From contig NZ_CP133720.1 of assembly GCF_031326225.1 (NCBI RefSeq), positions 2,852,001 through 2,916,000 on the forward strand: a DNA stretch of 64,000 bases, in the 5' to 3' direction. Below the pieces are notes generated by a model. The model was given only the letters and a program-made list of their open reading frames with translations, searched no databases and was not told where the DNA came from. Shown piece by piece: positions 8,616 to 16,989 of the stretch. Origin of the DNA: Undibacterium cyanobacteriorum (GTDB lineage: Bacteria > Pseudomonadota > Gammaproteobacteria > Burkholderiales > Burkholderiaceae_D). The position numbers and the translations under genes were made by a program. Position 1 is the first letter of the stretch. Each line of letters opens with the position of its first letter.

Positions 8616-9290
8616 ATGAAAATTTTGGTAAATCTCGCGATTGCAGCAACTGCTGTTGCCGCATTTTCGGCATCCGCACAAACTATCACTGACATCAAAG
8701 CAAACACGCCATACAGCGCGTATGTACAAGATGCACGTGGCGTAATCGTGCGTGATCCATTTGGTTTGTGCTGGAGAACTGGTTACTACACACCAGCTGA
8801 TGCAGTGCCAGGTTGCGATGCTCCTTTGGCGCCTCCAAAACCAGTCGAGCCACCAAAGCCAGTGACTCCACCGCCACCACCGCCAGCTCCAGTGGCTCCA
8901 CCTCCACCACCAAAACCACAAGTCACTTCTGAAAAAGTGACATTTGCTGCTGACGCATTCTTTGATTTCGACAAAGCCATCTTGAAACCAGAAGCCAAAG
9001 TCAAATTGGATGACATGACATCCAAATTGAAAAACATGAATTTGGAAGTGATCATCGCGACTGGTCACACTGACTCTGTTGGCACAGATGAATACAACCA
9101 AAAATTGTCCGTACGTCGTGCAGAAGCAGTTAAAGCGTACATCATCAGCCGTGGCATTGATGCAAAACGCGTTTTCTCTGAAGGCAAAGGCGAAAAACAA
9201 CCAGTTGCTGACAACAAGACTAAAGAAGGTCGCGCACAAAACCGTCGCGTTGTGATCGAAGTTGTTGGTACACGTTCTGTAACGAAATAA
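8616..9290 (+). CDS. OmpA-family outer membrane protein without a beta-barrel
   Basis: 224 aa. Signal peptide MKILVNLAIAATAVAAFSASA is cleaved before QT. A short segment of about 45 residues with two cysteines (FGLCWRTGYYTPADAVPGCD) follows, then a proline-rich linker (PPKPVEPPKP, PPPPPPAP), then a complete OmpA C-terminal peptidoglycan-binding domain (ATGHTDSVGTDEYN, LSVRRAEAV, NRRVVIEV). The eight-stranded barrel of enteric OmpA is missing; this short form is common in Burkholderiales. It probably tethers the outer membrane to peptidoglycan. The ATG at 8616 has a textbook GAGGAA 5 nt upstream; an upstream frame from 8538 is not used. A strong terminator follows, so it is monocistronic. Confidence 0.93.
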   Translation: MKILVNLAIAATAVAAFSASAQTITDIKANTPYSAYVQDARGVIVRDPFGLCWRTGYYTPADAVPGCDAPLAPPKPVEPPKPVTPPPPPPAPVAPPPPPKPQVTSEKVTFAADAFFDFDKAILKPEAKVKLDDMTSKLKNMNLEVIIATGHTDSVGTDEYNQKLSVRRAEAVKAYIISRGIDAKRVFSEGKGEKQPVADNKTKEGRAQNRRVVIEVVGTRSVTK

Positions 9291-9309
9291 TCGTTTCTAG
9301 AAGATCCCG

Positions 9310-9337
9310 AAAAAGCTCGCTGCGGCGAGCTTTTTTG
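9310..9337 (+). terminator. Terminator of the ompA-like gene
   Basis: Stem aaaagctcgc/gcgagctttt with a short loop (tgcg region) followed by TTTTTTGTTTTT on the plus strand. It starts 20 bp after the stop codon. Confidence 0.9.
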
Positions 9338-9474
9338 TTTTTCGGTGATGTCGATCAAGAATTAATGACTCGGTTTACTTCGTGTGTGCACTTGATATAT
9401 GTGCTCGCCGCACAATCTAAGCCTGACAATTAATTTACAATAGCAGCTTCGTCGCTCAACAGTTTTGCGCTCTC

Positions 9475-10215
9475 ATGTCACACATCGAACTCCAAAGCAC
9501 CGCATCTGGAACCAACAGTTCCAACGTCGATCCCAGCGAAATTCAAAAATTTAGTGAATTGGCTCATCGTTGGTGGGATCCCAACTCAGAATTTAAGCCT
9601 CTGCACGAAATTAATCCTTTGCGCTTGGAATGGATCAATAACCTCGCCCCCCTAGCTGGCAAGAAAGTGATTGATGTTGGTTGTGGCGGCGGCATTCTGG
9701 CGGAATCCATGGCCAAACGAAAAGCACACGTCACGGGTATCGACCTTTCTGACAAAGCTCTTAACGTCGCCGATTTACACAGCCTCGAAACCGGCATCGA
9801 AATTCGCTATGAGAAGATAGCTGCAGAAGCGATGGCTGAGCGCGAAGCGGGCACTTTTGATATCGTGACTTGCATGGAGATGCTCGAGCATGTCCCCGAT
9901 CCAGCCTCGATTGTGAAAGCCTGCATGAAGTTAGCCAAACCCGGCGGGAAGGTTTTCTTTTCCACGATCAATCGCAATCCCAAAGCCTATCTATTTGCCG
10001 TGATCGGCGCTGAATATGTACTGCAGATGCTCCCCAAGGGTACTCACGACTATCAAAAATTCATTACCCCGGCGGAGCTTAGTCAAGATATCCGCAATGC
10101 AGGACTAGAAGTCCTACAGATGAAGGGGATGAGCTACAACCCGCTCACCAAAATTTACTCATTAAACCAAGACACTAGCGTCAACTATCTTGTCGCTTGC
10201 AGCAAACCATTATGA
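9475..10215 (+). CDS. ubiG: Ubiquinone biosynthesis O-methyltransferase
   Basis: SAM-dependent enzyme making both O-methylations in ubiquinone synthesis. 246 aa, normal length. The N-terminus carries FSELAHRWWDPNSEFKPLHE, diagnostic for UbiG. SAM motif I is VIDVGCGGGILAESMA (about 61-76), the acidic residue of motif II is in VTGIDLSD, and CMEMLEHVPDP follows. The C-terminal MKGMSYNPLT is also typical. The start at 9475 lacks a clear SD. The stop overlaps the start of gph by ATGA, so the two genes are an operon with coupled translation. Confidence 0.97.
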   Translation: MSHIELQSTASGTNSSNVDPSEIQKFSELAHRWWDPNSEFKPLHEINPLRLEWINNLAPLAGKKVIDVGCGGGILAESMAKRKAHVTGIDLSDKALNVADLHSLETGIEIRYEKIAAEAMAEREAGTFDIVTCMEMLEHVPDPASIVKACMKLAKPGGKVFFSTINRNPKAYLFAVIGAEYVLQMLPKGTHDYQKFITPAELSQDIRNAGLEVLQMKGMSYNPLTKIYSLNQDTSVNYLVACSKPL

Positions 10216-10889
10216 TCACTCCCAAAGCGATACTGTTTGACCTCGACGGCACACTAGCCGACACAGCCCCAGACCTTGCCGCCGCAGTCAATACGATGCG
10301 ACTCAAGCGTGGACTGGACGCAGCACCTTATTTGAGTCTTCGGCCATTTGCATCAGCCGGCGCTCGTGGCCTGATCGGCGCAGGTTTCAACATCACCCCG
10401 TTGGATTCAGAATATGAGGAAATGCGCGTCGAATTTCTGCACAACTATGAATCTGCCATCGCTGATCACAGCAAGCTTTTTAGTGGCGTCAAAACCCTGC
10501 TCGATGGCCTAGAAGGACTCGGCCTTCAATGGGGCATTGTGACCAACAAAGCCGCTCGATTTACCGATCAATTAATTCCATTAATTAAGCTAGATCATGC
10601 GGCATGTGTCATCAGTGGCGACACGACACCCCACGCGAAACCACATCCTGAGCCGCTGTTCGAAGCCGCTCGCAGGATTGGACTGCTACCTCAACAATGT
10701 TGGTATGTTGGCGACGATTTACGAGACATACAAGCAGCGCAGGCAGCTGGGATGACCAGTATCGCAGCCGCATGGGGCTATTGCGGGGCGACCGAGCCGA
10801 CTCATTGGAAAGCAGATGCGATACTCGACACACCTTTAGAATTATTGGAACTGGTGCGTGCCAAAGTCATCCAAAACCAAGCAGCATAG
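10212..10889 (+). CDS. gph: Phosphoglycolate phosphatase (HAD superfamily)
   Basis: HAD phosphatase removing 2-phosphoglycolate, a product of DNA 3'-end repair. 225 aa from the ATG at 10212, which overlaps the ubiG TGA; the frame extends 5 codons further upstream but the overlap start is the natural one. HAD motif I is FDLDGTLADTAPDL, motif II is IVTNK, the motif III lysine is in TPHAKPHPEP, and motif IV is YVGDDLRDIQAAQAAG. The ubiG-gph pairing is conserved in proteobacteria. Substrate specificity within Gph-like HADs is inferred from context and similarity. Confidence 0.9.
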   Translation: MITPKAILFDLDGTLADTAPDLAAAVNTMRLKRGLDAAPYLSLRPFASAGARGLIGAGFNITPLDSEYEEMRVEFLHNYESAIADHSKLFSGVKTLLDGLEGLGLQWGIVTNKAARFTDQLIPLIKLDHAACVISGDTTPHAKPHPEPLFEAARRIGLLPQQCWYVGDDLRDIQAAQAAGMTSIAAAWGYCGATEPTHWKADAILDTPLELLELVRAKVIQNQAA

Positions 10890-10960
10890 ATATCAAACGC
10901 CTTACCAAGCTCTTTTCGGAATTTAAAGCTTGAAATCCGCTGTTGCAACCTCAGATAGGA

Positions 10961-10966
10961 TATACT
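10961..10966 (+). promoter_or_regulatory. Putative -10 element of ssrA
   Basis: TATACT lies 12 nt before the first base of the mature tmRNA. No good -35 hexamer stands at 16-18 nt; the nearest is CTGTTG at 15 nt. The mature 5' end is normally made by RNase P, so a short leader is expected. Confidence 0.35.
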
Positions 10967-10978
10967 TGTAAATGCTTT

Positions 10979-11338
10979 GGGGTCGACCTGGTTTCGACAG
11001 GGGTTACAAAGCAGTCAGTGCATACCGAGGCCAGATCACCTCGTAAATACAGTCTGAAAATATATAACTGCAAACGATAACTCGTACGCATTAGCCGCTT
11101 AAATCCGGCTTTCCTTACACCGTTTTGTCCCTAGGGCGGGCTGGCAACAGCAGTAAGGTTATTCATAGGGAATCGTCACACATTGGGTTACTTAGTGCGT
11201 GCTTAAATTTAAGGTAACTAGCCTTGCCGCAGCGTGTTTGTCCGCGTCGTCGAGGTTAAATCAAAAGACAAAACTAAGTATGTAGATCTGCCTGTAGAGG
11301 GCTTCTGGACGCGGGTTCAATTCCCGCCGACTCCACCA
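10979..11338 (+). ncRNA. ssrA: Transfer-messenger RNA (one-piece)
   Basis: 360 nt. The 5' end ggggtcgacctggtttcgac and the 3' end cgccgactccacca pair into an acceptor stem with the G3-U70 wobble recognised by alanyl-tRNA synthetase; the T-arm is gggttcaattccc. The resume codon GCA at 11070 opens a tag frame encoding ANDNSYALAA and ending in TAA at 11100-11102. With SmpB it rescues stalled ribosomes and tags peptides for ClpXP. It is a standard one-piece molecule, not permuted. A terminator follows at once, and the last 21 nt plus 130 bp of downstream sequence are duplicated at 11523. Confidence 0.97.
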
Positions 11339-11468
11339 AACTCACAATAAAAGCCTCCTGAGCGTAAGCGACGGAGGTTTTTATTTTGAGTTTGCAAAAA
11401 CGTGAATTGAAACCGCGGCCAGAATGGACGCGGGGCGAACGAGACAAGAAGGCGTGCCTGCGCACGCC
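11318..11468. repeat. Direct repeat copy 1 (tmRNA 3' end plus terminator)
   Basis: 151 bp beginning with the last 21 nt of ssrA (caattcccgccgactccacca), then the terminator and about 90 bp of flank ending in a 7-bp-stem hairpin ggcgtgc/gcacgcc. The second copy at 11523-11673 matches with six mismatches. The offset is 205 bp. Confidence 0.95.
11349..11385 (+). terminator. Terminator of ssrA
   Basis: aaaagcctcc, a loop of about 14 nt, then ggaggttttt and further TATTTT. It begins about 11 nt after the tmRNA CCA. An almost identical terminator stands in the second repeat copy near 11554-11590. Confidence 0.85.
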
Positions 11469-11522
11469 TGAATGCGAGTGCACGACATTGCGCGTACTCG
11501 CGCAATGGCTGGCGAGAATGGC

Positions 11523-11673
11523 CAATTCCCGCCGACTCCACCAAACTCACAATAAAAGCCTCCCGAGCGTAAGCGACGGAGGTTTTTATTTTGAGTTTGC
11601 AAAAACGTGAATTGAAACCGCGGCCAGAATGGACGCGGGGCGAACAAGACAAGAAGGCATGGCTGTGTACGCC
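11523..11673. repeat. Direct repeat copy 2 (orphan tmRNA 3' fragment)
   Basis: Repeats 11318-11468 with six substitutions. It contains only the T-arm/acceptor end of tmRNA with CCA and its terminator, so it is not a functional RNA gene. The 54-bp segment between the copies contains a perfect 8-bp-stem hairpin attgcgcg/cgcgcaat at 11487-11506. The position at the ssrA 3' end, a well-known integration target, suggests an att-type scar. From 11674 to 11829 I see no gene. Confidence 0.92.
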
Positions 11674-11829
11674 CTATGTAAGGATTACGAGAAAACACTG
11701 AAGGTCACCGAAATAATCGCTTTGAACAATCATTTTTGAACTCGCTTATCGCACCGAGCAGGCTAAAAACAGCGAAGCACACCAAACGACTTCACCTCCC
11801 TGCCCTTAATTCGCCCCTAGGCTTTACTT

Positions 11830-14001
11830 CTACATCTCATTGATTTGGAACGAATCAAAGAAATCTTGTGCATCAGCGAGCGCCTCTCCATTGGTGGGCG
11901 CTTGAACTCCGAGAACATATAAGCGTTTTCCGACAAACAGGAAGCGAAGGTGTTCGTAGGTTCCAATTCTTGTTTTCACTGTCAAGGCGCGAGCACTATA
12001 ACCACCCATGGCCACCTTTTCAGAGGAAAGAACGGTCCCCATGCTATCGGCAACTAAAGACGAAAAACGGTCTAAGGCAGCAGTGCGATCTGGCATCGGT
12101 GCCTCAACGATGATGTCTTGCACCACGAACTGGTATTTCTTGCTCGACGCTTGGTACATGTGAGCCGCGCCAAATCCGGGCGTTTTCGGCCCTGCGGAAA
12201 CTGTTTTATCCTCAACAGGCTTACGTGGGAAGTTCACCGTATAGCTTTGATCTGGAGGCGAAAAGCCATACCCACTTTCACTACTTCCAATACTTGGCGT
12301 AGCAGACTTCATTAAGTCCCGCTCATACTTGTACAGCCCCACATTTCCGGCGACATTTAGGGCTAACACGATCCAAGCAATGACACTCACCGCAATCGAG
12401 TTTGGTGGGCATGGTGATCCATAATCGTTGTCATCCGAATTTCCCGGAATGAGCACCAACAAGAGAGAGAGGATGGAGCTCGCAATTTGCGCTAATTCTC
12501 GCGAGTTAGCGCGGCCTGAGAACGAAAGCAAAACCGGCAACACGATCAACAAAACCAACCATTTCCCACTAAACCCCAAATCATGCAAACGAAGTACCAA
12601 AGGCCGCAGAATCAGCAAGAAAAAGAGGACGACAGAAGCCGCAATAACAAGAGAATTCATTCCAGTTAAAGCAGCTGCGATCCCTCCTAATATGAGAGGA
12701 ATTATCGCAAATGCCGAATACGCCACAAAGCGCAGGCGTCCTAACCTGCCTTGAAAAGACAATGAGAATGGCGAAGGAGCCTCGCCGAAATCGCGCTGAT
12801 TTGAAACGGCACTCGCCGAGTAAGGGTTCGTTTCCTCTGAATCTGGCTGAGCCATCGTCTCATATAGTTCGAGTCCACCGACCACCCAATTCAATAGAGG
12901 AAACAACTGTTCGTATTGCCCCTGTTTCACCTTGATACCAATGGAAATGAAATTTTTTGGCGTTTGGATGCAATAGAAACGATAAACGCTGTACTCGTCA
13001 TCGAGCGGGAATTGACCCTTAAACTCAAGCACTTTCCCACTTATTTTCTCACCCCATAATCGCCCGCTCGCCTCACTTATTTCAGAGACTTGGGTCAAAA
13101 ATGGTTGTTCCTTGGTAATCATGGGCACACGATGATCGATCCAAGTAGCAAAACTCATGTCGTCGCGCCGACGACCGTTCACCTCGAGAATCAATCCCCG
13201 TTCATTGTCAACAAACTTAATCGCCTTCTCATTCCGCAAGTCCTGCCAAGCAGCAGGGACGGCCAGCTCAATGCCTAAGCCGATGTGTGTGACCTGTCGC
13301 GTCTTTAACTTGCTGGCGTCAAAACTTGGGTTGTTGGGATTTTCCTTCACCACTGGTTTAGTAGGCTCAAGTTCGAGCGACTGGTAAGTAAACGCAGGTG
13401 TCGCGGTCAAAATCGGCGCATGAGCCCCCGGAACGTTAGTATCTGCGCGCAACGTGGAAACACGAAAATCCCAACCTCTGCCCTGCTCTTGCTCATGATC
13501 TGGCAACGGCATACTGATGGCGTTGATCGGCGGAAGTGTGTCGCCAGTTTTTCCAATCGGTACTGACGATGGCTTTGGCATCGCTTCTTCCTGTTTCTTC
13601 AGCAGCGCTTGACGCGATGCTTCCAAACTCTTTTTCAGCCACTCCACTCGCGGCACAGCGACATCAAGATTGCGGCCAGCCAGAATAAGGCGTAGCGCCT
13701 TACCATCTGGCATACGACGCACGATCTGCGCACCGGTTAAGAAGGCGAGTTCCGCACCGGCTGGGCAGGTTAACTTATCTTTGTATTCGGAAATCTCTAA
13801 GCTCGCCTCCATCTCCTGCTCTGGCAAAACCAATCTAAAATCAGTTTTACCTGCGACATTCACGCGTTGAATAGCGACAAAGAAGCGATTCTTTACTAGA
13901 CGGCTCCAGAGCGGTTTGAAATTATTAGAGGCTTGAGCCTCCTCAACGACATCTTCAAAGTCTGGCGAGCCAAGATTACGATCAAGCTTTGGTAAGGACA
14001 T
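11830..14001 (-). CDS. Large DUF805 membrane protein with extra N- and C-terminal domains
   Basis: 723 aa from the ATG at 14001 (MSLPKLDRN); the frame extends to 14085 without support. DUF805 at about residues 440-560 is recognisable by GRLGRLRF, four hydrophobic segments, RLHDLGFSGKW and PGNSDDNDYG. The roughly 430-residue soluble N-terminal part has an SseB-like opening segment (tentative) and a DcrB-like region from about 250 (IGLGIELAVPAAWQDL). The C-terminal 130 residues (SYTVNFPRKP to the end) form another soluble domain. DUF805 proteins are usually 110-200 aa, so this is a multi-domain form of unknown role, probably in the inner membrane. It stands alone between ssrA and feoB. Confidence 0.85.
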   Translation of the reverse strand: MSLPKLDRNLGSPDFEDVVEEAQASNNFKPLWSRLVKNRFFVAIQRVNVAGKTDFRLVLPEQEMEASLEISEYKDKLTCPAGAELAFLTGAQIVRRMPDGKALRLILAGRNLDVAVPRVEWLKKSLEASRQALLKKQEEAMPKPSSVPIGKTGDTLPPINAISMPLPDHEQEQGRGWDFRVSTLRADTNVPGAHAPILTATPAFTYQSLELEPTKPVVKENPNNPSFDASKLKTRQVTHIGLGIELAVPAAWQDLRNEKAIKFVDNERGLILEVNGRRRDDMSFATWIDHRVPMITKEQPFLTQVSEISEASGRLWGEKISGKVLEFKGQFPLDDEYSVYRFYCIQTPKNFISIGIKVKQGQYEQLFPLLNWVVGGLELYETMAQPDSEETNPYSASAVSNQRDFGEAPSPFSLSFQGRLGRLRFVAYSAFAIIPLILGGIAAALTGMNSLVIAASVVLFFLLILRPLVLRLHDLGFSGKWLVLLIVLPVLLSFSGRANSRELAQIASSILSLLLVLIPGNSDDNDYGSPCPPNSIAVSVIAWIVLALNVAGNVGLYKYERDLMKSATPSIGSSESGYGFSPPDQSYTVNFPRKPVEDKTVSAGPKTPGFGAAHMYQASSKKYQFVVQDIIVEAPMPDRTAALDRFSSLVADSMGTVLSSEKVAMGGYSARALTVKTRIGTYEHLRFLFVGKRLYVLGVQAPTNGEALADAQDFFDSFQINEM

Positions 14002-14250
14002 AGAACTATCGATTTTTCGAATTATTGTGAGATAAGGCGAGAAAATCGATGCGCAAATGTATTCTATGAGAGCACGCCAGATCAAGCCGACACTGCTCTT
14101 GATACTAGTTTTTCAATAATCAAAAGTCAATGCAAACAAAGTCTCGTCCGACAGTCGGCGAATAAACTGCCAGCAATGATGCATGAAAGTCACATTGATT
14201 ACGCAAAAGCCGTTATGACGCTGCAATGAAACGTGCTTTCTGTGATTGTG

Positions 14251-14280
14251 TGCAACCTGATCGCGGATCAAGCAGGTGCA
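14251..14280 (-). other. Imperfect hairpin just downstream of feoB
   Basis: tgcaacctgatc and ggatcaagcaggtgca are imperfect inverted repeats ending 6 bp from the feoB stop codon. No T tract follows on the minus strand, so it may protect the mRNA 3' end rather than terminate. Confidence 0.35.
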
Positions 14281-14286
14281 AGAAAT

Positions 14287-16182
14287 CTATCCCAAACCAC
14301 AAGCAAGAGCGATACGATAGGTGATGAACGAGGCCAAGTAAGCAAGTGCAAACAAATAGGCGAGCATGAAAATAGGCATGCGCCAGCCTCCCGTTTCACG
14401 CTTTACCGTGGCGATGGTCGAAATACACTGAGGCGCAAACACATACCACGCCAAGAGCGACAAGGCTGTCGCCATACTCCAGTGACTCGCAATAAGCGGT
14501 GTCAGAGCTTGTGCAGTATCACTTCCGGTGGCCGAAAGTGCATAGACCGTTCCGAGTGAACTCACCGCCACTTCCCTCGCCGCCATACCGGGAACTAAGG
14601 CAATACTAATCTGCCAGTTGAAGCCAATCGGCTCAAACACTACTGCCAGCGCTTTACCGATATGACCAGCAATACTGTATTCAATTGGAGATCCACTGGC
14701 GCCGGGTGGTGCACCGGGGAAGCTCGCCAAGAACCACAAGGCGATTGTCAGCAGCATGATGATGCCACCCACACGACCCATGAATATTTTGACGCGCTGT
14801 TTGAGTCCGGTGAGAACGTTCCGAACTGTCGGCAAATGATAACTGGGTAGTTCCATCATCAAGGTTCGTACCTGACCCTGCGCAGTGAAACGCTTGAGCA
14901 CCCAGGCAACTCCCAATGCACCAACGATACCCGCGCAATACAAGGCAAACAAAACCAAGCCTTGCAATTCAAAGATACCGCCAACGGTCCGTTGGGGAAT
15001 GAATGCGCCAATCAATAAGGCATAGACTGGCAGACGTGCGGAGCAAGTCATCAATGGCGCAATCATGATAGTGACGAGACGATCACGTGGATTGGCAATT
15101 GTTCTCGCAGCCATAATGCCCGGGATGGCACAGGCAAAACTAGACAATAAAGGAATGAAGGAGCGACCAGACAAACCAACCCCACCCATCAATCGATCCA
15201 ATAAGAAAGCTGCGCGAGGCAAATATCCTGACTCTTCTAACACCAGGATAAAGAAAAACAGGATCAAAATTTGCGGCAGGAACACGATCACACCGCCTGC
15301 ACCTGCAATGATCCCATTGACCAATAGGCTTTGCAACCAACCTTCTGGCATTACCGAGCTAACCCAAGAACCAAACATTTCCGTGCCGGCCTTGATTGCA
15401 TCCATCGGTACCGTTGCCCAAGCAAACACCGCTTGGAAAACGAGAAATAAGATCAGCGCCAATAAAGCAGGACCGATGATCGGATGGAGTACAACACGAT
15501 CAATTTTATCGCTCAGTTCATGTGGCACCATCGCTTCCAAACCGAGTTTGTTTAGAATCTGACGCACACGTTCGTGATCAAGATCAGTATGACTCAGGTC
15601 ACTGGTGGGGTCCATTGCACCTGGCACTGACTCATCAACCTGCCACGCACTGCCATTCTCCAGCAAAGCTTTTAAAACACTATCGCCACCACTGCGAATA
15701 CCCACGGTTCGCACAACTGGGATACCGAGCTCCTTCGACAATGCATGCTCATCGACGTGCAAACCACGCTGCTCCGCCATGTCGGTCATATTCAGTGCAA
15801 CCACAGAGGGAATACCTAGACGCTGTACGGCCAAGACCAGTCGAAGGCTTCTTCGTAAATTAGTCGCATCAACCACGCACACGACTAAATCAGGACGCTT
15901 CTCCCCAACCGCATTGCCATAGAGGACATCGTGAGTGACTTTTTCATCCAAAGAACGAGGATGCAGGCTATAAGTACCGGGCAAATCCAGCACACGAAGG
16001 ACTTTACCGCTACTTGTTTTTAAACGGCCTTCTTTACGCTCAACCGTTACTCCTGCGTAATTTGCGACTTTCTGCTTACTATCTGTGAGCAAATTGAATA
16101 ACGCAGTCTTACCGCAATTTGGATTGCCGACTAGCGCAATCAGAGGACCTGTTGCGTGAAAATGAACGACCGCTTCTTTCAT
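14287..16182 (-). CDS. feoB: Ferrous iron transporter FeoB
   Basis: GTP-driven Fe2+ uptake across the inner membrane. The N-terminal G domain has G1 GNPNCGKT (about 20-27), G3 DLPGTYSL and G4 NMTD. The membrane part has the two gate repeats, including SFACAIPGIMAAR and MTCSARLPVYALL with the conserved Cys of each gate, and C-terminal AAREVAVSSLG. 631 aa is shorter than the E. coli protein (773 aa); the G-domain/spacer and C-terminus are compact. Its start overlaps the feoA stop by ATGA. No feoC is seen. Expression should be Fur-controlled through the box upstream of feoA. Confidence 0.96.
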   Translation of the reverse strand: MKEAVVHFHATGPLIALVGNPNCGKTALFNLLTDSKQKVANYAGVTVERKEGRLKTSSGKVLRVLDLPGTYSLHPRSLDEKVTHDVLYGNAVGEKRPDLVVCVVDATNLRRSLRLVLAVQRLGIPSVVALNMTDMAEQRGLHVDEHALSKELGIPVVRTVGIRSGGDSVLKALLENGSAWQVDESVPGAMDPTSDLSHTDLDHERVRQILNKLGLEAMVPHELSDKIDRVVLHPIIGPALLALILFLVFQAVFAWATVPMDAIKAGTEMFGSWVSSVMPEGWLQSLLVNGIIAGAGGVIVFLPQILILFFFILVLEESGYLPRAAFLLDRLMGGVGLSGRSFIPLLSSFACAIPGIMAARTIANPRDRLVTIMIAPLMTCSARLPVYALLIGAFIPQRTVGGIFELQGLVLFALYCAGIVGALGVAWVLKRFTAQGQVRTLMMELPSYHLPTVRNVLTGLKQRVKIFMGRVGGIIMLLTIALWFLASFPGAPPGASGSPIEYSIAGHIGKALAVVFEPIGFNWQISIALVPGMAAREVAVSSLGTVYALSATGSDTAQALTPLIASHWSMATALSLLAWYVFAPQCISTIATVKRETGGWRMPIFMLAYLFALAYLASFITYRIALACGLG

Positions 16183-16550
16183 GCAGCCGCTTTCAGCGAA
16201 GAGGAGGAATGCTCGGCTTCAAGTAAGATACAAGCCGCTTCCGCTTTACGGAGGGCAAAGGTAGAAAGTCCAATTCTAACAACCAGCGGATCTCCGCCCA
16301 GAGCACCTTTCGCCATGAGACTCACTGGCTCACCGCTGATAAATCCGAGATCTTCCAACTGTTGCTGCCATTCAGGCACAGCTGGATTTGAAATGACATT
16401 CCTCACAATAAACCGCTGTCCAATTGGTACATTTGCAAGATTTAAGGACGAACTTGCATCGGAATCGGCACCATTAGCCGACACCATTGGAGCGGTCTGA
16501 TCACGCAAACTTGCAAGACTTGCATTAATTTCAGCGGTTGAGTGGTTCAT
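16179..16550 (-). CDS. feoA: Ferrous iron transport protein FeoA
   Basis: Small cytoplasmic SH3-like partner needed for FeoB activity. The core domain runs from about residue 40 (LANVPIGQRFIVRNV, QLEDLGFISGEPVSLMAKG, GGDPLVVRIGLSTFALRKAEA), as expected for FeoA. A Ser/Ala-rich N-terminal extension of about 40 residues precedes it, which makes this 123-aa version longer than the usual 75-85 aa. Start: ATG at 16550 (MNHSTAE) has GGA upstream; an in-frame ATG at 16568 is an alternative. Overlaps feoB by 4 bp. Confidence 0.92.
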   Translation of the reverse strand: MNHSTAEINASLASLRDQTAPMVSANGADSDASSSLNLANVPIGQRFIVRNVISNPAVPEWQQQLEDLGFISGEPVSLMAKGALGGDPLVVRIGLSTFALRKAEAACILLEAEHSSSSLKAAA

Positions 16551-16588
16551 ATCAATTTTCCAGCTCATTGTTCATAGTCGAAACTATA

Positions 16589-16607
16589 AACGAGAATCAT
16601 TCTTATG
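16589..16607 (-). promoter_or_regulatory. Fur box upstream of feoAB
   Basis: aacgagaatcattcttatg contains GAGAAT-C-ATTCTT, a near-perfect 7-1-7 Fur inverted repeat (consensus TGATAATnATTATCA). It lies about 40 bp upstream of the feoA start, where it would occlude the promoter when Fur is iron-loaded. fur itself is in this window at 54615. Confidence 0.85.
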
Positions 16608-16989
16608 TAAATCAGCTTCGCAGTCGACTTCAGCTTGATCTGAATGAAATGACATGAAGCTTACGCTATATCAAAGCTTCGTTGCTTCTGTAGTACAGCC
16701 AACTAACTCGATCAAGAAGTAGTGTCCATCAATTATTGCAAAATAGACCAAGATCATAAGGTCTGAAACACGCATTTCGATGGCGCGTTGAAAGCAAATC
16801 GACTACTTGATCGCCACAAAGTTAGTGCACGAAAAACCTCGCTTTTTTAATTGAGACCGGTCAATGAAAAACCGAGTTGAAGGTCTATAATGCTTTAAAC
16901 GGAATCTCAACTCCGAGCAGGTATCGACTTGGGTCGGCACAGCAAAAAAATAAGAACATATCAACAACACTATTCAATACAGACCTCCT
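16608..16989. other. Intergenic region upstream of nrdJ
   Basis: A TATAAT hexamer at 16886-16891 may be the nrdJ -10, without a good -35. It is bracketed by an inverted repeat gagttga (16874-16880) / tcaactc (16907-16913) and preceded by the palindrome gaccggtc near 16857. I looked for a cobalamin riboswitch (B12 box) and found none. The ATG of nrdJ has no usable SD (the preceding bases are cagacctcct). Confidence 0.4.

Noticed and set aside
11274..11698. Minus-strand ORFs of 83-111 codons across the tmRNA end and its duplicate
   Set aside because: They are antisense to ssrA and its repeat, overlap one another and repeat the same peptide because of the DNA duplication. Such ORFs are known artefacts next to tmRNA genes.
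16608..16989. Cobalamin riboswitch before nrdJ
   Set aside because: No B12-box-like sequence or expected structure was recognised by eye; a covariance search would decide.
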